DNA of 64,000 bases from Carettochelys insculpta (taxonomy: Eukaryota > Chordata > Testudines > Carettochelyidae). The stretch spans positions 11,098,001 through 11,162,000 of the forward strand of contig NC_134161.1 of assembly GCF_033958435.1 (NCBI RefSeq), read 5' to 3'. The notes under the pieces are model-generated. The model was not told the DNA's origin. It ran no database searches and saw only the letters and a list, made by a program, of their open reading frames with translations. Positions 40,768 through 50,979 of the stretch are shown here, one piece after another. The stretch's first letter is position 1, and every line of letters starts with the position of its first letter. A program made the position numbers and the translations under genes.

Positions 40768-41930
40768 TGGAATCATAGAACACTCGAACTGACCTCAAGA
40801 GGTCAGCGAATCTGGTCCCTGGCCCTCACAGAAGGATGAAGCATCTTCTATACCAGCTCTGATAGGTGTCTTTCTAACCCTCTCTTAAATATCTCCAATG
40901 ACGGAGATTCCACAGCCTCCCTAGGCAATTTATTCCAGTGTTTAACCAACCTGACAGTTAGGAAGTTTTTTTCTAATGTGCGATCTAATCTTCCCTTGTG
41001 GCAGTTTAAGCCCGTTTCTCCTTGTCCTATCCTCAGAGGCCAAGGAAAACAATTTTTCTCTCTTTCCTTGTAACACTCTTTTAAGTATGTGAAAACCACT
41101 ATCATGTCCCCTCTCTGTCTTCTCTTTCCTAAACTAAACAAGCCCAGTTCTTTCAGTCTTCCCTCATTGCTCACATTCTCTAGACCTTTAAGCATTCTTG
41201 TTGAAGTTCTCTGGACCTTCTCCAATTTTCCACATCTTTGTTGAAATGTGTTGTCCAGAACTGGACACAATACTCCAACTGAGGCCTGATCAGTGCAGAA
41301 TAGAGCGGAAGAATGACTTCTCTTCTCTTGCTCACCATGCTCCTGTTAATGCATCCCAGAATCATGTTTTCTGCTTTTGTAACAGCATCACACTGTTGAC
41401 TCATATTTAGCTTGTGGTCTGCTATGATCCCTAAATCCCTTTCTGCAGTACTCCTTCCTAGACAGTCACTTTCCATTCTATAAGTGTGAAACTGATTGCT
41501 CCTCCCTAAATGGAGTACTTTGCATTTGTGCTTATTAAACTTCATCCTATTTACTGCACACAATTGATCCAGTGTGTCCAGATTGTTTTGGATTCTGACT
41601 TTATTGTCCAAACCAGTCTCAACTCCTCCCAGCTTAGTATCACCTGCAAACTTATTAAGCATCCTCTCTATGCCAACATGTAAATCTTTGATGAGGATAT
41701 TGAACAGAACCGGTCCCCAAAGAAATCCCTGCGGAACCCCACTGGATATGCCCTGCCAGCATGATTGTAAACACTTAATAACTGCTCTCTGAGAACGGTT
41801 ACCCAGACAGTTATGCATCCAACTTATAGTAGTCCCATCGAAGTTGTATTTGCCCAGTTTATTGATGAGAAGGTCACATGAGATCATATCAAATGCCTTA
41901 TTAAAGTCTAACTATACCATGCCCTCTGCT
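40768..41930 (-). mobile_element. CR1 LINE, longest fragment: RT palm/thumb and 3' end, inactive
   Basis: Minus-strand coding similarity runs from LDFNKAFDMISCDLLINKLGKY and SQRAVIKCLQSCWQGI to the reverse-transcriptase motif SGVPQGFLWGPVLFNI. It continues through the catalytic box, which reads FAGD instead of the usual FADD, then to LHLGRSNQFHTYRM and [18 protein letters not shown] stop codon replaces Tyr just upstream of LDFNKAF (about 41912). A frameshift near 41225-41235 moves similarity into the frame 40848-41270 (KLEKVQRTS, RLKELGLFSLGKRRQRGDM, VKHWNKLPREAVESPS). The 3' terminus (AATCATAGAA on the plus strand, 40771) carries the CR1-type ATTCTATG repeat. 5'-truncated near 41930. Confidence 0.95.
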
Positions 41931-41934
41931 TACC

Positions 41935-42835
41935 CTCAAAAAGCATTAGGTGTCAAATGCCCACCTACTTTGTGTGTACTGTCCTGCGTATGGTCAGCAC
42001 AAGTCACGTGTCTATCTATGTCGATGCCCAGATAAGTGCTAGGCTTGTCCTAGTTTGCATGTGCTTAAATCTGCATTGCATACACCCTGCATATTTTATC
42101 ATCAAGGGAAAGTGAGGAGTGTTAAACTCAGTGCAGCTGTTTTACATGACACACCCTTCAGTTAGATGCTACACAGTCCATCGTCCTATGGTCATGCAAG
42201 CCAGAACTGCGAAGTCTGACTTTGAACTTCCACAAAGGTGAGGGCTAGCAGCATGGAGGATTTTTATTGAGCAGGTTTTAAGTCGGTGAGTCAGTTCTAA
42301 AATTCAGAGCACAGTCTGAAGATGATGGGCCGGTTCAGAATAATGTTTGGCTTCGGCAGAGAAAGGCCCACCACAACATGTGTATCAGGATTGAAGCTTT
42401 CTCCTTGTTTAAGAGGCTTATGACTGGAGTCACAGATCTTCATTTGTCTCTCGTGTGTTCCGTCATGTCCACTGCGCCTGCTTCGTTTACCAAGGATGGG
42501 GCCACAAAACTGAGATATTCCCCAGCTAAACTGTAAGGTGGAGTTCAATAATGGGTGGAATTGTGTTGTTTTCAGGACTTAACTGGGAGCTGGACAGTGC
42601 ATTAGAGGAATGATGACTTTGCAATGAAGACATGGGTCTAGGGTTTGAGAGAGATTCAGTTCTTGTCGTGGCCACAGACTCTAAATATGTGACCAAAGAA
42701 TCAATTTGCAATGCACTGTAAATTTTTTTGGTCCTACAAAACTCAGGGATTGTGCAATATGTTTTCTCGCGCCACTGACTGACACCATATCTATTAACAT
42801 TCTTTACAGAGATACAGATACCAAGCTCTCCTGTA
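41935..42835. other. unique sequence, no gene recognised
   Basis: Nothing supported. MIR-like traces begin after about 42840. Confidence 0.4.
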
Positions 42836-42839
42836 ACAT

Positions 42840-43090
42840 TGTGATGGCAGCTCAGTCTCTTCATTTTCTTGTGCCTCATTTTCCCCATTTGTAACATGGA
42901 GATCATTGTACAATGCTTTGAGGTTTACAGTTGGAAAGTACTCTGTAAGATCTAGAAATTACTATTATTTTTATTCATCTCTCTATGCCTCAGTTCCTGC
43001 ATCCTTAAAATGGGGACAATAATCCTTCTTTTCTCCTATTCTGTGTCTGTCTTGGCTATTTAGTATGTAAACTGTTTGGGGCAGGAGTTC
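42840..43090. mobile_element. two MIR-like remnants in tandem
   Basis: The first includes CTCATTTTCCCCATTTGTAAC, ATGGAGATCATTG, GTACAATGCTTTGAGG and GGAAAGTACTCTGTAAG. The second includes CTCTATGCCTCAGTTCCTGC, TTAAAATGGGGACAATAATCC and TTTAGTATGTAAACTGTTTGG. The fold-back element that follows has inserted into the tail of the second. Confidence 0.65.
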
Positions 43091-43305
43091 TTTCTTGCTA
43101 TATCAAAACAAAAAGCAGTCAAGTAGCACTTTAAAGACGAGCAAAATAATTTATTAGGTGAGCTTTCGTGGGACAGACCCACTGGGTCTGTCCCACGAAA
43201 GCTCACCTAATAAATTATTTTGCTCGCCTTTAAAGTGCTACTTGACTGCTTTTTGTTTTGATAGCATATAGACTAGCACAGCTCCCTCTCTGTTTCTTCC
43301 TATAT
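43091..43305. mobile_element. nearly perfect palindromic insertion with 13-bp TSD
   Basis: The insert (43104-43292) begins CAAAACAAAAAGCAGTCAAG, runs to GGGACAGACCCA, pivots on a single C (43182) and returns as TGGGTCTGTCCC to CTGCTTTTTGTTTTG. The symmetry covers 43101-43181 and 43183-43263, with 80 of 81 positions paired (one mismatch, GACGAGC versus GCTCGCC). About 30 extra bases follow (ATAGCATATAGACTAGCAC then AGCTCCCTCTCTG). Flanks are TTTCTTGCTATAT (43091-43103) and TTTCTTCCTATAT (43293-43305), 12 of 13 identical. It shares its wording with 22169-22631. Confidence 0.85.
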
Positions 43306-43309
43306 GTAC

Positions 43310-43775
43310 ATGAAGAACAGTGGTAAAAAGGGAGGTGTGATTTGTGTACAGCATTAGTGAGGCCTCCTGGAATACTGTGTCCCGTTCTCATGCCCACCCT
43401 TCAGAAAGGGCCTTGAAAAATTGGAAAGGGTTCATGGAAGAGCCACGGGAATTAAATAAGATCTGGAAACCCTGTCTTAAAGTGAGAGACTAAGGAAGCT
43501 CAATCGAAGAGAAGGAGAGTTGATCAGCATCTATGTGTACTTACCTGCGAGAAGAGATTAATGATTTTTGTATACAGCAGAAAAAGGTATAATACATTCT
43601 GGTGGTTGGAAGCTAAAGTTAGACTAACTCAGACTATAGAAGTAAGGTACACCCTGAAAGTATGGGCTGCTAACCACTGGAACAATTACTTGAGGAGCAC
43701 GGTGGACTGTCCATCACTTTCTGTCTTTAAGTTACAACTGGGTGGGAGCTGGGGAGTTTGGTCTTTCTAAAAATG
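43310..43775 (+). mobile_element. old CR1-related LINE fragment, heavily decayed
   Basis: Wording such as GAGGCCTCCTGGAATACTG, TGTCCCGTTCTCATGCCC, AAAATTGGAAAGGGTTCATGG and TGGAACAATTACTTGAGGAGC corresponds to the CR1 ORF2 C-terminus. Translation of the last part reads NHWNNYLRSTVDCPSLSVFKLQLG, compared with the CR1 pattern KHWNxLPxxxVxSPSLxxFK. Much older than the 7065 and 40768 copies. Confidence 0.7.
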
Positions 43776-43868
43776 ATGCTGCAGCTCACACAGACGTTCT
43801 GGGCTTGTAGCAGAGATTTTTTGCTGAGATTTGTTGGTCTGCCTCATGCACAAGGTGATGATGGTAGT

Positions 43869-44035
43869 CAGTGACCCTGTAAACTAAGTGCTTGGGCAGC
43901 CACCCTGGAGAAATTCAAATGCCACCCCACTGATCAGCAGAGTGCCTGTAGCCTGCAGCATGTATTTCTCCTGATGGTGCACATGTATATAACATTTATT
44001 CCACACATGGATGGAAACTATTAGAGGGAACACTG
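43869..44035 (+). mobile_element. CAGTGTTCCC-type hAT MITE, copy 6
   Basis: CAGTGACCCTGTAAACTAAG, TGCTTGGGCAGCCACCCTGG, AGAAATTCAAATGCCACCCC, GTGCACATGTATATAACATT and ATTAGAGGGAACACTG. Both ends are recognisable, but the 8 bp outside each end do not match. Confidence 0.82.
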
Positions 44036-44039
44036 GTGA

Positions 44040-44855
44040 ATACTGGCCAGAAAGGCTATTAATCTACCACAGTCTACAATCTACCACCTGGGGAGCTTTG
44101 AGGCACTCCTCCTATCATGTGAATACCACTGTCCATAAGCCTGGGGCTGGCCTCCTGTGCACAAGTGAATTTCATCTTAATCCTAATGTACGTAAAAGGC
44201 TTGGGGAGCGTTGGGTCTGAGGGGCTCTACACAATGTACTGATGAATTAGTACGACTGCCCCTCCAGGTATAGTCCCTAAGCTCCAGTGAGTTCTGCTGT
44301 CATTCCAGGCATGATGGGTGGAAAAAGCTGGATCAGGATCAGTGTTTTGCAAGTGACTAAATAACAGAGCAGCGTATCTGAAAGGATGCTCTTGGCTCTC
44401 TCCTTTGGGGAGCTGGGTAGAAAACAGTGGCAGAGCATAGAGTTGGGAAAGAGAGCTGGGAAATGCAGGTGAACAGGCACATCCCTTCAGGACTTCAATG
44501 AGCAGGACTGAAGGTTGGAAGGCCTTTCTCATGAGAGGGAACCTTGGCAGTGGGGACAAGTATATGATTCATTACTCAGACGTGAGGCTGGGTTTACAGT
44601 CACATTCCCTGTGGTGCTGCCAAGAGCAGTAAAGCAATGCTTTCTTTCCGGCTTGTTGTCTTGGCAGAGATTGTGAGCTGGGTTACCAGAGAGGCCATCA
44701 GGAAGGCAGAGGCTGCTGCTGTGGTCTAAACCAATTGCAGGCCCTCTGTTAGAACTGGCAGGGGAGAGGAGAGGTCTCTGCCTTCTCCCACATAAATCCT
44801 GGTATCATTATGGGTATGATAGATATTTGCAAGGTGATGTTTCCCTCTCCCAGCA
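44040..44855. other. unique sequence, no gene recognised
   Basis: No repeat or exon. Confidence 0.4.
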
Positions 44856-44859
44856 GAAG

Positions 44860-44980
44860 CCGTTAGCAAATCGGATCCCAAATCTGTTAAAGATACAGTG
44901 TATCTGCAGCTGGCTAGGAGCAGGAGATGACTTGATTAATGAGTGTTATGCTAATCTGACTCTGGGGACACACTGTGTAT
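44860..44980. promoter_or_regulatory. candidate conserved non-coding element
   Basis: GTTAGCAAATCGGATCCC, AGATACAGTGTATCTGCAGC (a short palindromic GATACAGTGTATC), TTGATTAATGAGTGTTATGC and TAATCTGACTC. It ends at a T17 run (44982-44998). Function is inference. Confidence 0.3.
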
Positions 44981-45004
44981 GTGTTTTTTTTTTTTTTTAA
45001 ATAA

Positions 45005-45880
45005 AGGAAGAACAGAGCAAGCCAGGACAGAATTGAATAACACTCCTCTCCCCAGTCCTCCCTCACCCCATTAGTCCATGACTTCGTTTGCTTTCGTGAC
45101 TCTAGTTCTCAGTTCTGGGTCCAAACCTGAGTTTTCATTGTTGATTCTGAGCCTTGTTATTTGAGAATTCTGAACTGAAGCATCGACTCGAGTTAACCAC
45201 TTGTGGGCTTAAAGTTAAGCATGCGCCTTGGGCATTGCTGCAATAGGGCTGGGGTTATCAGAACTGCACAAGAGGGAATGCATGTTACACCATGTAAATA
45301 TAGAGCCTGATCCTGCCTCCATTGATAATTGTGCCCATGACATCAATATACCATGCTTAGACCAAACTGCACCCAGTTAAACTGGTGCAATTCTACTGGT
45401 GGGAACGGAGTCCGAGCTCCCTGTTCTGCATGTGACATGGCTCTCTTGTGCCCCCCTCCTCTCCTTCCTTAAGGCTGTTTGTTTTCTGTCTGGCAGAAAG
45501 GCTCTTTTTTGGGCTGTCCACCCTTTGCATTTGAGCTGTCTGGTTTTACCACCCGTTACACTACTTGGTAATCATAGGCAGTTAGAAGCCTGCAGGGGAG
45601 ACTAAGCCTAGCACCAACATGCAAGGGTGAGATAATAGTAAATAACCAGCAGCAATTGGGTAAGATTGAAGAAAAAAATAAATGGATCCAATTTTCAGTC
45701 CCCCTCCCCACACACACACACCCTCTAAGACTTCTGTCAAAGTGACAGAACAACAGTCTGGGCTGCACAAGCAGATCCTTAGATCCGTTCAACATCTGAC
45801 AACGTGAAACATGCAACTCATAACACCTCTGTGAGCTGGGAGACAGCAGAGAGATGTGGTGGCGTTTGGACCGTAACAAG
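45005..45880. other. unique sequence, no gene recognised
   Basis: A degraded repeat phrase lies at 45290-45420 (ATAGAGCCTGATCCTGCC, CAGTTAAACTGGTGCAATTC), similar in style to the repeat near 5010. A CACACACACACACC run lies at 45708-45721. Confidence 0.35.
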
Positions 45881-45884
45881 GGCT

Positions 45885-46065
45885 GGTGGAGATTTTCGAT
45901 GCAATTCATATTTTCAACAGAAAACTGGACTTTGTGTGAAACACTGACGTTTGCAGAACGCCTTTGCTTTCCTGAATCTTTTTTACATTTTTAATCAAAA
46001 AAACTTGTAAAAAAAAAAAAAAAGCAAAGTTTTCAACACACTCTCCCTCCCGCCCCCAGTTTTCC
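45885..46065. repeat. dispersed AT-rich GAAA/TTTC repeat, copy 2
   Basis: TTTTCGATGCAATTCATATTTTC, AACAGAAAACTGGAC, GTGTGAAACACTGACG and a poly-A run at 46010-46023 followed by AAAGTTTTCAACAC. Same style as 26240 and 54265. Unassigned. Confidence 0.4.
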
Positions 46066-46199
46066 TGTTTTCAGCCATGTGGGGCCAAATTCCTTTCAGT
46101 TTCCAAGCTGTGTGTGAGGGTTGAGGCACATTTGCAAGCAAGCAGCCCATATGGAATGTTCATCTAACGCAGGAGCTGTTGTCAGGCCGGAAGCAGAGG

Positions 46200-46445
46200 G
46201 CTCCACTCTCCAGGGCTGTCAATCTGCCACCTTTCACCAGCACTAAATTTACTCCAAATGAGAAGTGAGGAATACGAAAAGCATGGTTTAATTAACCACG
46301 CGATACGTTTGCTCATTAAAAGGCTGCTCAGAGGAGAGGGAAAACGCTGCTGACAGTCCCCTCAGCTGAAGCCTGCCTGGCAAGAGAAGGGGCTGTTTGG
46401 ATGACTCATGGCACAGCACGCTTCTCCTTTGTCATGACAACTTTT
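46200..46445. promoter_or_regulatory. candidate conserved non-coding element
   Basis: ACTAAATTTACTCCAAATG, CATGGTTTAATTAACCACG (near-palindromic GGTTTAATTAACC), CGATACGTTTGCTCATTAAAAGG and TGGATGACTCATGGC (an AP-1/MAF-type TGACTCA site). No repeat wording. The combination of a homeodomain palindrome and a TGACTCA motif makes it one of the stronger candidates. Function is inference. Confidence 0.42.
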
Positions 46446-46449
46446 AGAA

Positions 46450-47730
46450 GACACTGGCAGGATCCTTCTTCTCTGCTCCTGTCACCACAAATGGAGGAGA
46501 GGTGGAGGAACATACTCCATTGCCCCTGCATTCCCTCTGTAAGCACCACGACTGAATTAAACCCCACTTTTGCTCCCAACCCTACACTAAAGACTAAAAC
46601 TGGTTGAAAACTTTCCTTTGAAATTCGGGTTGCCATGTTTGACCTTTCAGAAAAGAGGCCACCCCTGCAAGGGAGTGTATCTGTGTCAGTATCTACCTCA
46701 TGTTTGATCAGGAAACCCTCATGTCACTCAGGTTTTTCAGCTTTTTCGTCCCTTCAGGGAAAAGTCCCCATTCCGTGGTGGGGAGGGGATGGAACTTTTC
46801 CTGACAGAGCTCAACAGATGAGTTTCCTATGAGTGTTGGGAGGCGTCGTAAATATAGGGAAAGAGCGTTGAGATCCTACACACCGTACTATGTGACTGCT
46901 AAGGAGTGTTATAAAAGGCAGCTCATTGAAACATGGGAGTACATGCCTGCATTCCTTCCCATACTCCTCCTCCTCCTCCCCAAGATAAGTTGGAGGCCCG
47001 GCCTGAGGGGAAAGGCTCCATGCCTGCAGCTCTCCCTCACAATAATCCCATTTGCCAAGGTAAGAGCTCCAGTGAGGGGACTCTGGCCAGGTTACATTAA
47101 CAGAGCTGCTTTCAAGTGGTTTGAAAGGACTTGGGTGGGGGGGGTCAGCAATCATGCACTGGAGGTGAATCGTTTCATATCGGGGCAGGGAAGGGGGGGT
47201 TACCTCCTGAGAGAAGCAAGACCAAGAGATTGCTGGGCAGCCACAGAGCTCAAGAGATACTTATCGCTGAAAATTTACCTCCCCGTAAAAAAGAAAAAAA
47301 ATTGCCATTTGTGCTGTTTAAAGCCCTTTCTCCTCTCTCCCTCTTGAATTTTACATAGTGTTTGCTACAGAACACTCATAAAAGAGGCAGAAGAAAGGGA
47401 CATTCTACTAAAAAACCTTTCGACAGAGAAGAATAAGAGCTTCTTCCTTATCTTTCCTTTTAATTTTCCTCAAGCATTTGAGTGGAATTCCTTCAGGGGT
47501 TTATGAAAGAGAAATTGCCCAAGCCCCTAATTTCACATGTGAATATACAGAAAGGGTTTTCATTAGTAAACATACAGTGTTAAGATTTAAAAAAAAAAAA
47601 TAGAGCTGATACTCGACTGCTAAGAACAAAAGAATGAAATAATATCTACAGGTGGGCAAAACCTCCAGCATCGTTTGCAAATAACAAAGCTAAACCAAGA
47701 TGTTTCAGATCCAGATGTCTTTAATAATTA
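46450..47730. other. unique sequence, no gene recognised
   Basis: Plus-strand frame 46829-47347 (172 codons) is Arg/Lys/Leu-rich, without a domain or splice signals I can support. AT-rich with A runs after 47280. Confidence 0.4.
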
Positions 47731-47734
47731 CTCA

Positions 47735-47890
47735 GTAAGGTGGGTGGGAAATTTTCTTTGGGAAGTTGTGGGAGATTGGATTTCTGACAAAAGTAAAATT
47801 TTCATGGCAAGTGTCTGATTTGAGCAGGAAACCATGACTTTCTGCCATAGAGAGAAAAAGTCTTCAGCTGAAAACTGGCTTTCAGTGAAA
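47735..47890. repeat. dispersed AT-rich GAAA/TTTC repeat, copy 3
   Basis: GGGAAATTTTCTTTGGGAAG, AAGTAAAATTTTCATGGC and TCAGCTGAAAACTGGCTTTC. Same style as 26240. Unassigned. Confidence 0.35.
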
Positions 47891-47894
47891 GACT

Positions 47895-48370
47895 GTGCAA
47901 GGAGCCTGTAAAAACACAATAAAAAGACTGTTCCTACCCCAAAGAGCTTAGAACTTATGTGAGCTGGGCTTTATTAACCCCCTCTCCACTCATACAAATG
48001 CTGATAAATTATTCCATTTGCAGCCCAGTCCTAGAAATACAATGACAATATAAACCACATTGCAGCTGTGCTCTTGGCTAAAATGACAGTTGCTCCCTGG
48101 TCCACTTAGACAAAGCTCAAATTCTGATCTCTCCCTCCTGATGACTGGAAAGCTGTACCCCAGATCTCTCCTGTGGGGCTTGTTCTGGAGCTCACCGAAG
48201 CTGTTGGCAGCTTTCCCGTTGCCTCCAAAGGGCTATGAGTCAAACACTGAGTTCTGAGGTTACACGATTGTCCTGTTAGTTCAGGACTGCAATATCCCAA
48301 ACGGTTGAGCCCCTCCTTAATTAAACGCCAGCTGGCTCTTTAAATTAAGTTTCTGTAAGAGGTCCATTTT
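47895..48370. other. unique sequence, no gene recognised
   Basis: TTAATTAAACGCCAGC and TTTAAATTAAG near 48318-48348 form a small AT-rich homeodomain-like patch just upstream of a TCTACAC element. Otherwise nothing. Confidence 0.35.
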
Positions 48371-48374
48371 CCCA

Positions 48375-48766
48375 GGGCGTGTCTACAGTAGAGTTGTTCT
48401 GCAATTGCTTACTCTGGAGTTGTTATTCCAAAACAAGCTACTCCAGATCCACACATCCACCTTGCGGGGAAGCCCCAAAATGAGCAAAACATGTTCTGAA
48501 ATAGCGTGTCCACACACACATTAGAGCCCCCAGAAACACTCTACTGCTATGTTGACATAGCAGCATTATTTTGGAATAAGCGATTCCAGAATGGCTTATT
48601 TTGAAATAGCCCTTATTTCCTGCCTACACAGGCCCTATTCAGGAATATCTATTTTAGAATAAGTGCTATGCCTTGTGGTATGAGGTTACAGAATTCAAAA
48701 TAAGCTGTCCGCTATTTTGAAATTGTTTCAGAATTTTGTATTTTTCAGCACTGGTGTAAACAGTGG
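48375..48766. mobile_element. TCTACAC-family TIR element, old copy
   Basis: Starts GGGCGTGTCTACAGTAGAG and ends CAGCACTGGTGTAAACAG. The interior has TTATTTTGGAATAAGC, GGCTTATTTTGAAATAGCCC and AGAATAAGTGC words. A GTTGACATAGCAGC phrase in the middle (48550) suggests two elements joined or an internal repeat. Confidence 0.6.
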
Positions 48767-48769
48767 CTT

Positions 48770-49555
48770 CTGCTAGGGTTTTGTCGTTTCACTTTGCATG
48801 GGTTCATGTGGTTTCAGTTCCTACCAAATTTCCATCTGCCTTTCCATTAATCCCTCATTTCTTGAGCTTCCCTTTGCATTCCAGGTTCACATGAACACTC
48901 AGTCTCAGAACAAAACTCTGTGGAGTTCCACCTGGTTGCCGATCAGATCCAGTGGCTCCATTTTATGTTCACCTTCCTCACATTAGCCAACCCAGAGCTT
49001 GAGGCTTTATGAACTATCTGTAGCCCCGCGCAGCACTTAAATGGGAGCTGCGTGGGTTCTGATCCCATTGTGATTGTTTTATACAACTCTGGCTTTAACA
49101 GAAGTTGCTTTGTTTCCCTTCTTGCTGGAACAAGTTTAGGTTTCCTCCCTCACTCATGCCACAAGCTGTATGTTCTCAGCTCGTTCAGACTCCCATTGCC
49201 TTGCCCTATAATCCCTCAATGTGGTGTTAATGAGAGTCTTGTCTTTTGAATGTATCTGACTGATGATTTGGTGTGTGCTTCACTGAGGAGGAAGGAAGAC
49301 TGGGCTCAGATTTCCTGGTAGTGCAGCTGTGATTTTATAATGGTATTTGCTGGCACTGATAACTTGAGATCTTTGCTCTCTCGCTCTCTCCTCCTTGCCA
49401 TCACTTCCTCCTCTGATTTTGCTACTGGATGTCAAGTTAACTTCCTTTGGAGGAGCCTTTTGAATCAACACTAATATCTATACACTCTTCGCTTTTGGTA
49501 GAATTTGAATTCAAATTCAAATCCAATTTATCTGAGGCCAGCCCCCAAGCAGTGC
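48770..49555. other. unique sequence, no gene recognised
   Basis: Contains AATTTGAATTCAAATTCAAATCC (49501-49523), a short palindromic AT-rich word. No exon. Confidence 0.4.
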
Positions 49556-49559
49556 CCTT

Positions 49560-49860
49560 CCATAGCACTCTCCATCCATCTCCATGCATTTTACCAAGAT
49601 GATGAGTAGCGGTGCTGTTGCCTACGTTTCAGAAAGCAAAGTGAAGTGACTTGCCTGAGGCTACACAGAATGTTAGTGGCAGAGGTAGGAAAAAGAACTC
49701 AGGTCTCCTGATTTCTAATCTAATGACTTATCCTTATCACAATGCTGTGAAATAGGATGCTCAGGGTCTGGTCTTGATTTTGTCTGCTGGGTGACCTTTG
49801 AAAATCATTGCACCACTCTGTGCTTCAGTTTCTCCATCTCAAAATGGAAATAGTGATGCT
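49560..49860. mobile_element. two MIR/CORE-SINE-like remnants in opposite orientation
   Basis: 49560-49740 reads GAAAGCAAAGTGAAGTGACTTG, CCTGAGGCTACACAG, TTAGTGGCAGAGGTAGG and AACTCAGGTCTCCTG. 49760-49860 reads TGATTTTGTCTGCTGGGTGACC, TCATTGCACCACTC, CTTCAGTTTCTCCATCTC and AAAATGGAAATAG in the opposite sense. Confidence 0.7.
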
Positions 49861-50479
49861 GACCTTTGGTGCAGTCCAGTTCAGTGCCCTATCTGCTGGC
49901 CTGAAGACCCCAAGGTTTGGAGGAAAGTTCAGTCTCTTGCTTTCATCTGTGCTCTTTGAATTCAGTGCACCAGCAGTGTTGTGATTTATGGTGAATATTT
50001 TATGCCTCCAAATGATCTTTTGAGGGATTCCTCTCTTCTTGCCTGCGGTGCTACTGTCAGTCCTGGGGAAAGCCTGCCTTTGTTGCATGTGTCAGCTCAA
50101 TGAGGCTCCATTTTTCCAAATGGATAATTCTGTTCTTGTGTCATCGAAGAAATTGTTCCCTTCCTAGAAAGGCTGAAATGCCTCTAAACAAGGTGCAGAT
50201 TGCCAGCGAGCTCACAGGAAAAGTAGGTCACATAACAGTGGGCAACCTCGACACGGGGACTGGGTCTTCTGTTTCCTTCTTTGCTATTCACTAATGCATT
50301 GGCATGAATGGGGATCACTTCAGAGCTTAGAGACCTGAAGACTAAGATCACCCACTGTATTTCTACAGCCCCAGTTCATAGTGGATAAACATTGTCCCCC
50401 CTCCTTTACCACTCTGCATTTGTTAGCAAGACAAAGCTGGGAATGGGTATAGCATGGAAGGTCACAGCAAGAGTGCTTC

Positions 50480-50562
50480 ACTTATCTCGGGCCAGGTCCT
50501 CAGCTGGTGTAATTCTGCCTCATTTGAATGATTTTGTTGGACTCAGTTGACACCAGTGGAAC
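50480..50562. repeat. hairpin repeat related to 20331-20421
   Basis: GGGCCAGGTCCTCAGCTGGTG, TAATTCTGCC, then GTTGACACCAGTGG. Same start and a partly symmetrical layout as at 20331, more decayed at the 3' side. Confidence 0.45.
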
Positions 50563-50570
50563 CTCTAGCC

Positions 50571-50969
50571 CAGCGCTTCCCAACCTGGGGTGCACAGACC
50601 CCACAAAGGTATTGCAGGGGGGTCCATGAAAAAAATAAAAGATAAAGAAAAATGGTCATAGAAAGTAAGTTCTAAATAAATTGCTAAGTTACAATCAAAT
50701 ACCACCAGGATCTCACTAGGAAAGCCAAAAGTTTATTTTTGTTGCTATGTAGGCCCAATCATTGTGGTAATTTGTTGTGATGAGATGTGCAATCGAACTG
50801 TTCTGATGTCGGAAACAAGTATGCATCCTTTTAAATGTTAATGGTTTACATTATCTTTTTCCTTTAAGGACATGTATGTTGAGGCTAGAATTGGCTTTGG
50901 TGAGAGTTCACAAAAGGTTTGGGAGAGGTGATTAGGGATCTGCATTAGTGAAAAGGATGGGGACCACTG
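50571..50969. mobile_element. hAT-like element, 399 bp, weak TSD
   Basis: Left end CAGCGCTTCCCAACCTGGGG; right end GGATGGGGACCACTG. The 8-bp flanks CTCTAGCC (50563-50570) and ATCTAGTT (50970-50977) match at 5 positions; two of the three differences are C/T. Interior AT-rich (AAAAAAATAAAAGATAAAG). Termini are good; the duplication is only suggestive. Confidence 0.7.
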
Positions 50970-50979
50970 ATCTAGTTCC

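Noticed and set aside
43101..43263. Palindrome as a transcription terminator or replication origin
   Set aside because: The flanking direct repeats and the related copies show a mobile-element origin; no evidence for other function.
46829..47347. 172-codon plus-strand frame
   Set aside because: Basic, low-information translation ending in a Lys run from poly-A; no domain.
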